DNA of 64,000 nucleotides. It comes from Streptomyces sp. SID8352 (lineage in GTDB: Bacteria; Actinomycetota; Actinomycetes; Streptomycetales; Streptomycetaceae). The notes under the pieces are model-generated. The model was not told where the DNA came from, did no database searches, and saw only the letters and a list, made by a program, of their open reading frames with translations. Of the stretch, positions 1-6,732 are shown piece after piece (position 1 is the first letter of the stretch; the number at the start of each line of letters is the position of its first letter). The translations under genes were made by a program, and so were the position numbers. The stretch is from assembly GCF_009862265.1 (NCBI RefSeq), contig NZ_WWGX01000022.1:26632-90631 (forward strand), given 5' to 3'.

Positions 1-178
1 CCCCCGCCGTGCGGCACCGCCGCCCCGCACCCCCGCCGTGCGGCACCGCCGCCGTATGGCACTCGCACCCCCGCCGTGCGGTACTCCGCACCCCCGCCGG
101 GCAGCCCCCGCACCCCCGCCGGGCAGCCCCCGCACCCCCGCCGGGCAGCCCCCGCACCCCCGCCGGGCAGCCCCCGCC
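1..178. repeat. GC-rich tandem repeat block ending at a stop codon
   Basis: Four perfect copies of a 22-bp unit (it begins GCACCCCCGCCGGG) fill 88-175. Before them, 1-87 holds degenerate copies that contain GCCGTGCGG. The block ends 3 nt before the stop codon of the minus-strand monooxygenase gene. The copies follow each other without spacers, so this is not a CRISPR array. No gene is visible here. It is most likely a slippage-prone 3' flanking repeat. Confidence 0.85.
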
Positions 179-1576
179 TCACCCGCCCCCCGCCGTCAGC
201 CTCCGCAGCGTCGCGTGTTCCGCCGGGGTCAGCGGGGGGCCGGAGAGCGGGGGGAGGGCGGGGCCCGTGAGGGCGGCGAGCAGCGCGGTGGGACGCAGCA
301 GGCGGGTGGGCGGGGCGAGGAGGCTGGTGAGGTCCCACAGGGCCGCCGCCGCCGGGTAGGAGCCGGTCGCCGCGCGGGTCAGCCGGCGCGCGTACGAGGC
401 GACCAGGCGGTCGGCGGCGCCCGCAGTCCCGCCCCGGGTGTCCGGGTACAGGACGTCCTGGCTGACGGCCATCGCCCACGCCGCGTCCACCGGCCCGGCC
501 ATCCGCCGCTGCGCGCGCCGCGCGAGCCCCGGCGCGCCCGCCCCCGCGCGCCGCACCTCCTCGCCGAGAAGCCGCGCCTCCAGCGCGGCCACCGACATGC
601 CCTGCCCGTAGACGGGGTTGAAGGTCGCCAGCGCGTCCCCGAGGACGACGAACCCCTCCGGCCAGTTCCGGGCCCGCTCCAGATGGCGCCGCACATTGCT
701 GGTGCCGCGTCCCACCCGTACGTCGGTCAGCGGTTCGGCGCCGGAGATCAGACGGCCCACGATCGGGTGCGGCAGCTCCCTCGCATAGCGCAGGAACGTT
801 TCGGAATCGGCGGGCGGCTCACCCCCGCGGGTGCCGCCGAGGCTCACCATCCAGCGGTCGCCCTCGATCGGCAGCACCATCCCGCTGCGGCCCGGCCGCC
901 CCGCGTAGGGGTCGGCGTGCAGGACCGTCATCGGGAAGTCCCCGGCGCCCTCCGGCGTCCGGTAGACGCGGGTGGCGTTGACCAGGCCCGCGTCCACCGT
1001 GCGGGTCCGCACCCCGGTCACCCCCATCCCGTCCAGCCAGGTCAGCAGGCGCGAGCCGCGTCCTCCGGCGTCCACCACCAGATCCGCGCCGAACACCTCC
1101 TCGCCGTCCGCCGTCGCGGCCCGGACCCCGTCCACCCGGCCCGGGGTCCCGGTCGGCCCCAGGACGTCCGCCCGCACCAGCCGCACCCCGGTCCGGCCGA
1201 GGACCGCCTCGCGCACCGCCCAGTCCAGCAGCGCGCGGCTGCAGGTGAGCATCCGCGGCCCCTCGTGCCGCCAGCGCCGGAACCAGCCCTCGGGGGTGAG
1301 CGCGACCATCCCCGAGCCCAGCGCAACCTCCCGCGCCCCGGCCGCCAGCAGGTGCTCGCGCACGGACAGGCCCGGCACCAGGCCGTCCATCGCGGCCAGC
1401 CCCCCGGCCATCAGCAGATGCGCGTGACGGCCCTGCGGCAGGCCCCTGCGGTGCGCCGGACCGTCGGGCAGCTCGTCGCGCTCCAGCACGGTCACCTCGT
1501 CCACGGCGGCCGACAGGGCCGCCGCGGCCAGCATGCCGGCCACACCGGCGCCGATGACGACTGCTCTACGGGACAT
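179..1576 (-). CDS. FAD-dependent monooxygenase/epoxidase-like protein
   Basis: A 465-aa flavoprotein. The N-terminal Rossmann dinucleotide motif GAGVAG is at residues 9-14, a GADLVVDAGGRGS segment matches the DG region of flavin monooxygenases, and the C-terminal GD motif (LGDALATFNPVYGQGMS, about 312-328) contacts the FAD ribityl chain. This layout is typical of the group that includes squalene epoxidase-like and polyether epoxidases (MonCI/Lsd18 type), so oxidation of a lipophilic or polyene substrate is possible, but the substrate is not visible. The ATG follows AAGGAG at a short spacing. It is the last gene of a five-gene minus-strand run, 67 bp after the last membrane gene, so co-transcription is likely. 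A halogenase or geranylgeranyl reductase-like role is not excluded. Confidence 0.8.
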   Translation of the reverse strand: MSRRAVVIGAGVAGMLAAAALSAAVDEVTVLERDELPDGPAHRRGLPQGRHAHLLMAGGLAAMDGLVPGLSVREHLLAAGAREVALGSGMVALTPEGWFRRWRHEGPRMLTCSRALLDWAVREAVLGRTGVRLVRADVLGPTGTPGRVDGVRAATADGEEVFGADLVVDAGGRGSRLLTWLDGMGVTGVRTRTVDAGLVNATRVYRTPEGAGDFPMTVLHADPYAGRPGRSGMVLPIEGDRWMVSLGGTRGGEPPADSETFLRYARELPHPIVGRLISGAEPLTDVRVGRGTSNVRRHLERARNWPEGFVVLGDALATFNPVYGQGMSVAALEARLLGEEVRRAGAGAPGLARRAQRRMAGPVDAAWAMAVSQDVLYPDTRGGTAGAADRLVASYARRLTRAATGSYPAAAALWDLTSLLAPPTRLLRPTALLAALTGPALPPLSGPPLTPAEHATLRRLTAGGG

Positions 1577-1643
1577 GCGTCTCCTTCGGTCGGGCCCGCG
1601 CCGCCGCCCGGCAGCCCGCGGCGCGGGCCGGGTACGGCCCCCG

Positions 1644-2807
1644 TCAGCCGTGGGCGGCCCTCACGGTACCGTCCCGGTCCGCGCCCGCCGCGGTCACGCC
1701 GTCCAGGGCCCGTGCCAGCTCGACGAGTTCACCGGTGCCGGAGACCTCGGTGGCGCGCAGCCGGTGCGTGCTCGGCACGGCGGGCGGCTCCTCCCCGGCG
1801 GCGGCCCGGCGGGCGGCGTCGGCCAGCATGGCGGCCTCCCCGGCCGGGCGGGCCAGCCGGTCGGTGCCGCCCGCGCTCAGCACGGCCCCGTGGGCCCGCT
1901 CGCGGACCCCGTCGTCGAAGTACGGGGCCAGCGCCAGCAGGGCGTCGTGGATGGACATCTCCCGCCACCGCAGCCGCTCCCGGGGCAACCGCCACCAGGA
2001 GTAGGGCTGTTCGGGCGCAGTCGAGGCGAAGCGCACCAGCCGCCACAGCGGGCCGAGCCGGCGGTGCAGGTCCAGCCCCCGCCACTGGGCCCCGGCGGCG
2101 GGCAGCAGCCGCGGCAGCACGAATCCGGAGGCACAGGTCAGCGCGGCGAGCGAGGCCATCGGCGGGGCCACCGAGGTGGACAGGAAGTCCAGGTCGTGCC
2201 CGGTCCAACGGGCGCCCAGGGCGGTGTACTTGGTGAGCTGGAAGCCCACCACGTCGAGCAGGTTCCCGGCCAGGATCAGCCGCAGCCCGGTCCGCAGCAG
2301 TCCGGTGACCTCGCGGCCCCACTTGACGCACACCGCGCACATCGCGAGGGTCGCGGCGCTGTGCCCGGCCAGGTAGAGCACGATCATGACCCGCATGTAC
2401 GGGGTGTCCGCGTAGTACGTGTCGAGGTCGGTGAGCCGCTCGGTGCGGGTGTCGGCCAGCGCGAACAGCACGACGAGGACGACGCCCAGCAGCGTGTACG
2501 CGGCCACGCTGCGCAGCACCCGGCGCCGGACGCGGGCCCTGGAGCCGCCCCGCCAGTTGATCAGCAGCACCAGCAGCGAGCAACTGTAGGCGGACATCAT
2601 GCAGTACGTCAGCGGGGCGCCGAAGTTCGGTACGCCGGTGAGGCGGTTGACGGTGGCCAGGGTCAGCGGGGCGGAGCAGACGAAGACCAGCGAGCCCAGG
2701 AGTATCGCCACGCAGGTGGAGAGCGTCAGACGGGATCGGGGGCGGCGGAACAGCACCAGGCAGGACAGGCCGAAGACCACGGCGGCCAGATAGACCACGA
2801 GGCTCAC
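1644..2807 (-). CDS. Seven-helix membrane protein, MAB_1171c/DUF6545-like (copy C)
   Basis: A 387-aa protein. About seven hydrophobic helices fill the first 230 residues, starting VSLVVYLAAVVFG, and a soluble, presumably cytoplasmic tail follows. The signature TDLDTYYADTPYM lies in the loop before helix 5, and the tail carries WREMSIHDAL; both recur in the two neighbouring paralogues. As I recall, this matches the family called MAB_1171c putative transporter (DUF6545), whose function is unknown. The GTG start overlaps the TGA of the upstream gene as GTGA, which points to translational coupling and fixes the start although the frame stays open further upstream. A sensor or transporter role is inference. 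Confidence 0.8.
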   Translation of the reverse strand: MSLVVYLAAVVFGLSCLVLFRRPRSRLTLSTCVAILLGSLVFVCSAPLTLATVNRLTGVPNFGAPLTYCMMSAYSCSLLVLLINWRGGSRARVRRRVLRSVAAYTLLGVVLVVLFALADTRTERLTDLDTYYADTPYMRVMIVLYLAGHSAATLAMCAVCVKWGREVTGLLRTGLRLILAGNLLDVVGFQLTKYTALGARWTGHDLDFLSTSVAPPMASLAALTCASGFVLPRLLPAAGAQWRGLDLHRRLGPLWRLVRFASTAPEQPYSWWRLPRERLRWREMSIHDALLALAPYFDDGVRERAHGAVLSAGGTDRLARPAGEAAMLADAARRAAAGEEPPAVPSTHRLRATEVSGTGELVELARALDGVTAAGADRDGTVRAAHG

Positions 2808-4093
2808 ACCGGGGACCTCCGTCCGCTGGGCGTGCGGCGGGGCGGGGGCACGGCGGCCAGCGCGTCCGCGATGCGCACCAGCGCGGTGGCGCCCGGCAGC
2901 CGCTCCGGCGCACGCCCGGCCTCCCCGGTGCCGACGGCGGCGGGGACCGCGGCCGGAACGGCGGAGACGGCGACGGCCGCGACGGCGGCGGGGCAGCCCG
3001 ACGGCAGTCCGGAGAGGGGCAGCGGGGTCCCGGCCGACGGCGCCCCGGGCTCCGGCCGGGCAGCCTCCCCGCCCTCCGCGGCCCGGACCGCCGCCGCCAC
3101 GACCGCCGCCCAGGCGGCGGCCTCGGCCCGCGCCGCGTCCCCGTCCGCGCGCAGTTCGGCCGCCAGGACCCGCTCGTACAGAGCGCCGTCGACGTACGGG
3201 ACGAGATGGCTCAGCGCGTTGTGGATGCTGGTCTGGCGCCACATCAGCCGGGTCGACGGCGAGGCCAGCCGGGGCCGGGGCAGCCGCAGCCGGCGACGGG
3301 TCAGCACCCCGTCCAGCAGCCGCTCCAGCGGAGCCAGCCGGGCGTACGTCCGCAAGGCCCGGCGGCAGGCGGCGAGCCGCGGCACGATCAGCGGGATCAG
3401 CACCCCCGCCACGGTCAGCAGGGCGCTCACCGCCGCCGCCGCCCGGGAGACCCCGGAGGCCAGCACCGACCAGTCCCGCCCGGCGTGGCGGGCCCCCACG
3501 GCGGCGAGCTTGGTGACGCTGTAACCGGCGTTGCACAGCGCGCCCGCGCCCAGCGCCAGCAGCCCCACCCGCAGAGCGCCGCCCACCTCCCGGGCCCAGC
3601 GCAGCGCCGACACCGCGGTGACCGTGACGGCGGTGAGGTGCCCGGCCAGGTACAGCACGATCATCTGCCCGATGAACGGCGTCGTCGCGTAGTAGGTGTC
3701 CAGGTCGGTGCGGCGCTCCACGGGCGCCTCGCCCAGCGCGAACAGCACGGCTATGCCGAGCACCACGAGCGTGTAGGCGCACACCCACCGCCGGGCGACC
3801 TCCCGCACCCGGGGCCCGCCCCGCCAGTGGACGATGAGCACCTGCGCGGCGGCGCCGTACGCCGTGATCGACGCGTACGTCAGCGGCGCCGCCAGGTTGG
3901 GCACCCCGCCGAGGCGGTTGACGGCGCCGACGGTGGGCGGGGCGCCGAGGAAGAAGCAGAGTCCGGCGAGACCCAGCACCGCGCAGATGGAGCCGAGGTA
4001 CGGGTCGCGCCGGTGGCGTATCAGGTCCGGCGCCTTGACCGCCAGGCCGAGCCACAGCACGGCGCAGCTCACGTAGTTGACGAGACCGTTCAT
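2804..4093 (-). CDS. Seven-helix membrane protein, MAB_1171c/DUF6545-like (copy B)
   Basis: A 429-aa paralogue of the genes on either side. It begins MNGLVNYVSCAVLWLGLAVK, has about seven membrane helices, the signature TDLDTYYATTPFI before helix 5, and WRQTSIHNAL in the soluble tail. The tail ends in an alanine/proline/valine-rich stretch that the other copies lack. Its ATG overlaps the TGA of the peptidase gene (ATGA), and its own TGA overlaps the GTG of copy C, so peptidase, copy B and copy C form a coupled chain. The frame continues upstream without a stop, but that part is low-complexity shadow. Function unknown; a peptide- or lipid-sensing membrane role is a guess. Confidence 0.8.
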   Translation of the reverse strand: MNGLVNYVSCAVLWLGLAVKAPDLIRHRRDPYLGSICAVLGLAGLCFFLGAPPTVGAVNRLGGVPNLAAPLTYASITAYGAAAQVLIVHWRGGPRVREVARRWVCAYTLVVLGIAVLFALGEAPVERRTDLDTYYATTPFIGQMIVLYLAGHLTAVTVTAVSALRWAREVGGALRVGLLALGAGALCNAGYSVTKLAAVGARHAGRDWSVLASGVSRAAAAVSALLTVAGVLIPLIVPRLAACRRALRTYARLAPLERLLDGVLTRRRLRLPRPRLASPSTRLMWRQTSIHNALSHLVPYVDGALYERVLAAELRADGDAARAEAAAWAAVVAAAVRAAEGGEAARPEPGAPSAGTPLPLSGLPSGCPAAVAAVAVSAVPAAVPAAVGTGEAGRAPERLPGATALVRIADALAAVPPPRRTPSGRRSPV

Positions 4094-4707
4094 CCGCGCG
4101 GCCCCCGGTAGTGGAGGGCGGCGCCGATCCGTCCCGCGAGGTCCCCGGCCGCGCCGTCGGGCGCGTACACCGGGTCCTCGGAGGACTCCAGCCGGGACCG
4201 CAGCCGACGGCCCATCAGCATGCCGAACCGGTCGGCCTCCTGCTCCTCCGCCAGGCTGAAGTCGCTGCGCGCCGCCACCGCCCGGCCCGGAACGGCCGCG
4301 CCCCGGACGGGCCGAGCCTCTCCGGCCCGTCCGGATGCCGCCGAGGGCCCACCCGTCCGGCCGCCGCGCAGCCACCCGAGCCGGGGGCGGGCCGCCGCCC
4401 CGGCTGCGGCGCGTTCGGCCTCACGGCGGTGGATGTGCCACACCTCGTGGCAGAGGATGACGATCTGGTGCCACACCGCCGCGCGGCGGTCGACGACGAT
4501 CACGTCCTGCTCCTCGCCCTCGACCCAGAGGCCGCTGGCGGTGTGCGGGGGGAACGTCTCGCGGACGACCACGACCTCCCGGCCCCGCCAGGCGGCGACG
4601 GACGCGACGAGGGCGTCGAACAGCACCTCGGGATCGGCCGGTACGGGCACCCGGATCGGGTCGATGAGCGTGTCCGCGAGGCGGCGCATCTGCCTGCTCG
4701 TACCCAC
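4090..4707 (-). CDS. ImmA/IrrE-like HExxH metallopeptidase
   Basis: A 205-aa soluble protein with the zinc motif HEVWH at 87-91, preceded by a hydrophobic strand (WHQIVILC), and a downstream EEQEADRFG segment (154-162) that fits the third metal ligand of the ImmA/IrrE (DUF955) family. Those enzymes typically cleave repressors or other regulators. An alanine/glycine/arginine-rich insert of about 50 residues separates the two motifs. The GTG start was chosen because GAGGAG lies 6 nt upstream; ATG at 4689 is an alternative. The 3' end overlaps copy B by 4 nt. No XRE repressor partner is next to it here, unlike many ImmA loci, so its substrate may be one of the membrane proteins or lie elsewhere (inference). 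Confidence 0.78.
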   Translation of the reverse strand: MGTSRQMRRLADTLIDPIRVPVPADPEVLFDALVASVAAWRGREVVVVRETFPPHTASGLWVEGEEQDVIVVDRRAAVWHQIVILCHEVWHIHRREAERAAAGAAARPRLGWLRGGRTGGPSAASGRAGEARPVRGAAVPGRAVAARSDFSLAEEQEADRFGMLMGRRLRSRLESSEDPVYAPDGAAGDLAGRIGAALHYRGPRG

Positions 4708-4820
4708 CGTTTTCTCCTCAACCCCTGCCTTGTCGTTCCTGTCGGTCCCGCCGTTCCGGCGCCGCCCGGCCGGCCGGCGCGTCGCGCGGTTCCCTGCAAT
4801 ATGCCAAGAGCGGCCCCCGG

Positions 4821-6071
4821 TCAGCCACCTCCGGTGCCCTCCCCGACCCGCACCCCGCGTCTCGGGGCGGCCACCGCGAGCGCCCGCACCATCCGCAGCG
4901 CCCCGGGGTCGCCGAGGGCCAGGGAGAGGGCGCCGATCTCGCGGAGCAGCTCCGTCGGGTCGGGGACGTCCTCCGGGTGCCCGGCCGCCCAGCCGTCGTC
5001 CGCCCCGCCGCGCGGGCAGTGCCGGGCCCCGACCGCCTCCGTGACCGCCACCGCCGCGGCCAGCGCCCGCGCCCGGTCCGGAGCGAGGCCCAGGCCGCGC
5101 GCCGCGTCGTACGAGCGGCGCCGCAGGTCCTCGTCGAGACAGCGGGCGAGCGGCAGCAGCGCGTCCCGGATGTACGTCTCCCGGCGGGTCAGCCGCAGCC
5201 CGGCGTCGACGCACGGCGCGTACGGCACCCGCCCGCCGTCCACGGACCGCATCAGCAGGTACAGCGGCCGCAGTTCGCGGTGGGCCCGCCGCACCCGCCG
5301 ACGTCCGCTCAGATACTGGCCGGCGTGCGGCAGGATGAAGCCGACCGCGATCAGCACGGCGGACAGACAGGCCACCGGCGGCGCCACCTCGAGGTTGAGC
5401 CGGTCCAGGTCGTGGCCGGTCCAGCGGGCCACGACGGCGGTCAGCTTGGCGGCGTCGAAGACGAGGTTCATCGCGTACCCGGCGCCCAGGAAGGTCAGCC
5501 CCCAGCGCAGCCAGGCGTCCAGGCCGTCGGCGCGCACCCAGTTCCAGATCAGCTTCGAGGTGATCAGCACGGCTGTGGTGTGGGCCAGCAGGTAGAGCAG
5601 GATCTCCTCGCGCATGAACGGCGTGTTGGCGTAGTAGGTGTCCAGGTCCAGCCGCCGTTCCACGGGCGCGTCCGCGAGGACGAACAGCACCCAGAGCGCC
5701 ACGATGACCCCGCCGTAGCCGGAGACCACCCAGCGCATCGCCCGCCGGGTCGCGGCGGAGCGGTCGGACAGCCCGTTGCGCCAGGCGATGATGAGCAGCA
5801 GACAGGAGCCGCAGAAGGCGGTCAGCAGCGAGTACACCCAGGGCGCCGAGATGTTCGGCACCCCCGTGACGCGGTTGACCCAGGCGATGGTGGACGGCGC
5901 GACGAACACGAACACCGCGCAGGCGAGCAGCAGCAGCCCGCCGACCGCCAGCAGCAGCGGATCGCCCCGGAAGCGGATGATGGCCGGCAGTTTGATCGCC
6001 AGGGCGGCGGCCAGGACCGTGGCCGGTATCCACCAGAAGGACGTGTAGAAGGTGCTGAGCGACTGCGTCAC
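4821..6071 (-). CDS. Seven-helix membrane protein, MAB_1171c/DUF6545-like (copy A)
   Basis: A 416-aa protein that is first in transcription order of the five-gene cluster. Seven hydrophobic segments can be counted before about residue 250, including WVVSGYGGVIVALWVLFVL. The family signature appears as LDLDTYYANTPFM, and the tail motif as TRRETYIRDALLPLA. GTG 6071 follows a GGGAGG; an in-frame GTG at 6128 would add 19 glycine/arginine-rich residues. It is the most divergent of the three paralogues. The next gene starts 113 bp after its stop. The number of tandem copies suggests subunits of one assembly or receptors with different specificities, but neither can be shown here. Confidence 0.78.
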   Translation of the reverse strand: MTQSLSTFYTSFWWIPATVLAAALAIKLPAIIRFRGDPLLLAVGGLLLLACAVFVFVAPSTIAWVNRVTGVPNISAPWVYSLLTAFCGSCLLLIIAWRNGLSDRSAATRRAMRWVVSGYGGVIVALWVLFVLADAPVERRLDLDTYYANTPFMREEILLYLLAHTTAVLITSKLIWNWVRADGLDAWLRWGLTFLGAGYAMNLVFDAAKLTAVVARWTGHDLDRLNLEVAPPVACLSAVLIAVGFILPHAGQYLSGRRRVRRAHRELRPLYLLMRSVDGGRVPYAPCVDAGLRLTRRETYIRDALLPLARCLDEDLRRRSYDAARGLGLAPDRARALAAAVAVTEAVGARHCPRGGADDGWAAGHPEDVPDPTELLREIGALSLALGDPGALRMVRALAVAAPRRGVRVGEGTGGG

Positions 6072-6732
6072 CGCGCCGCCGCCTCCCGCCCGCGGGCGCC
6101 CGCGCTGGCCATCGCACCCCTTTCCCACCGCACCGCCGCGGCGCCGCCGAGGTTACGCGGCGGCGCCGGAGCGCGGCAGGCCGGAACCGGCGCGGTGACT
6201 CATTGCCGCCCCCGGCGCGCGTACCCCGAAAACGCCCCCACCTCCGGTGACCGTCGGGGTGTTACCGCCGGTCCCGTCCGGCGGTACGGCCCGCCCCGGC
6301 GTCCGCGCCCGGCCCGGTGGGGCCGCGGGGCGCCGGGGCGGAGCCGCCGGAGGGGTCCCGGACCGTACCAACCGGTCTGGCCGAATCCACCGCCCTCGCG
6401 ACCGCCCCTGACCCGTCCCGGTTCCTGTCCGGACCCCGCCCGGCCCCTTCGGGATCGTGGCCCGGGATGCGGTGGGGACCTCTCCGGGCCCCGGCCTGGC
6501 ACCCGGTGCCGGGGTGGTGCCGCTCCCCGCGATCGCCGGGGCCGTACGGCGTGCCCGGTGCCCGGCGCCGCCCGGGCGGCGCGCCGTGCCGCGGGGCCCG
6601 GTGCCGCCCGGCCCGATCGCGGCACCGGGTGCCGGGGGCCGCGCCCGGCCGCGGAGGTCCGGAGCGCGGAGGTTCGGCCGGGGCGGCCCGGCGGAGGCAC
6701 CGGACCCCGGCGGGCCGCTCGCGGCCGCCCGT
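6072..6732. other. Intergenic region upstream of the membrane/peptidase cluster
   Basis: These 661 bp lie between two minus-strand genes. No frame has convincing coding character. The sequence is dominated by CCGG/GGTGCCG low-complexity runs, densest around 6520-6660. The promoter of the five-gene cluster should lie in the 6080-6300 part, where a slightly less GC-rich stretch occurs around 6195-6265, but I cannot pick -35/-10 boxes with confidence. Confidence 0.6.

Noticed and set aside
88..175. CRISPR-like array (22-bp units)
   Set aside because: Copies are directly adjacent with no spacers and there are no cas genes.
38..2236. A 732-codon open frame on the plus strand across the FAD monooxygenase gene
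   Set aside because: It is the mirror of two real minus-strand genes; its product is Pro/Arg/His-rich with no domain, as expected for stop-poor antisense frames in GC-rich DNA.
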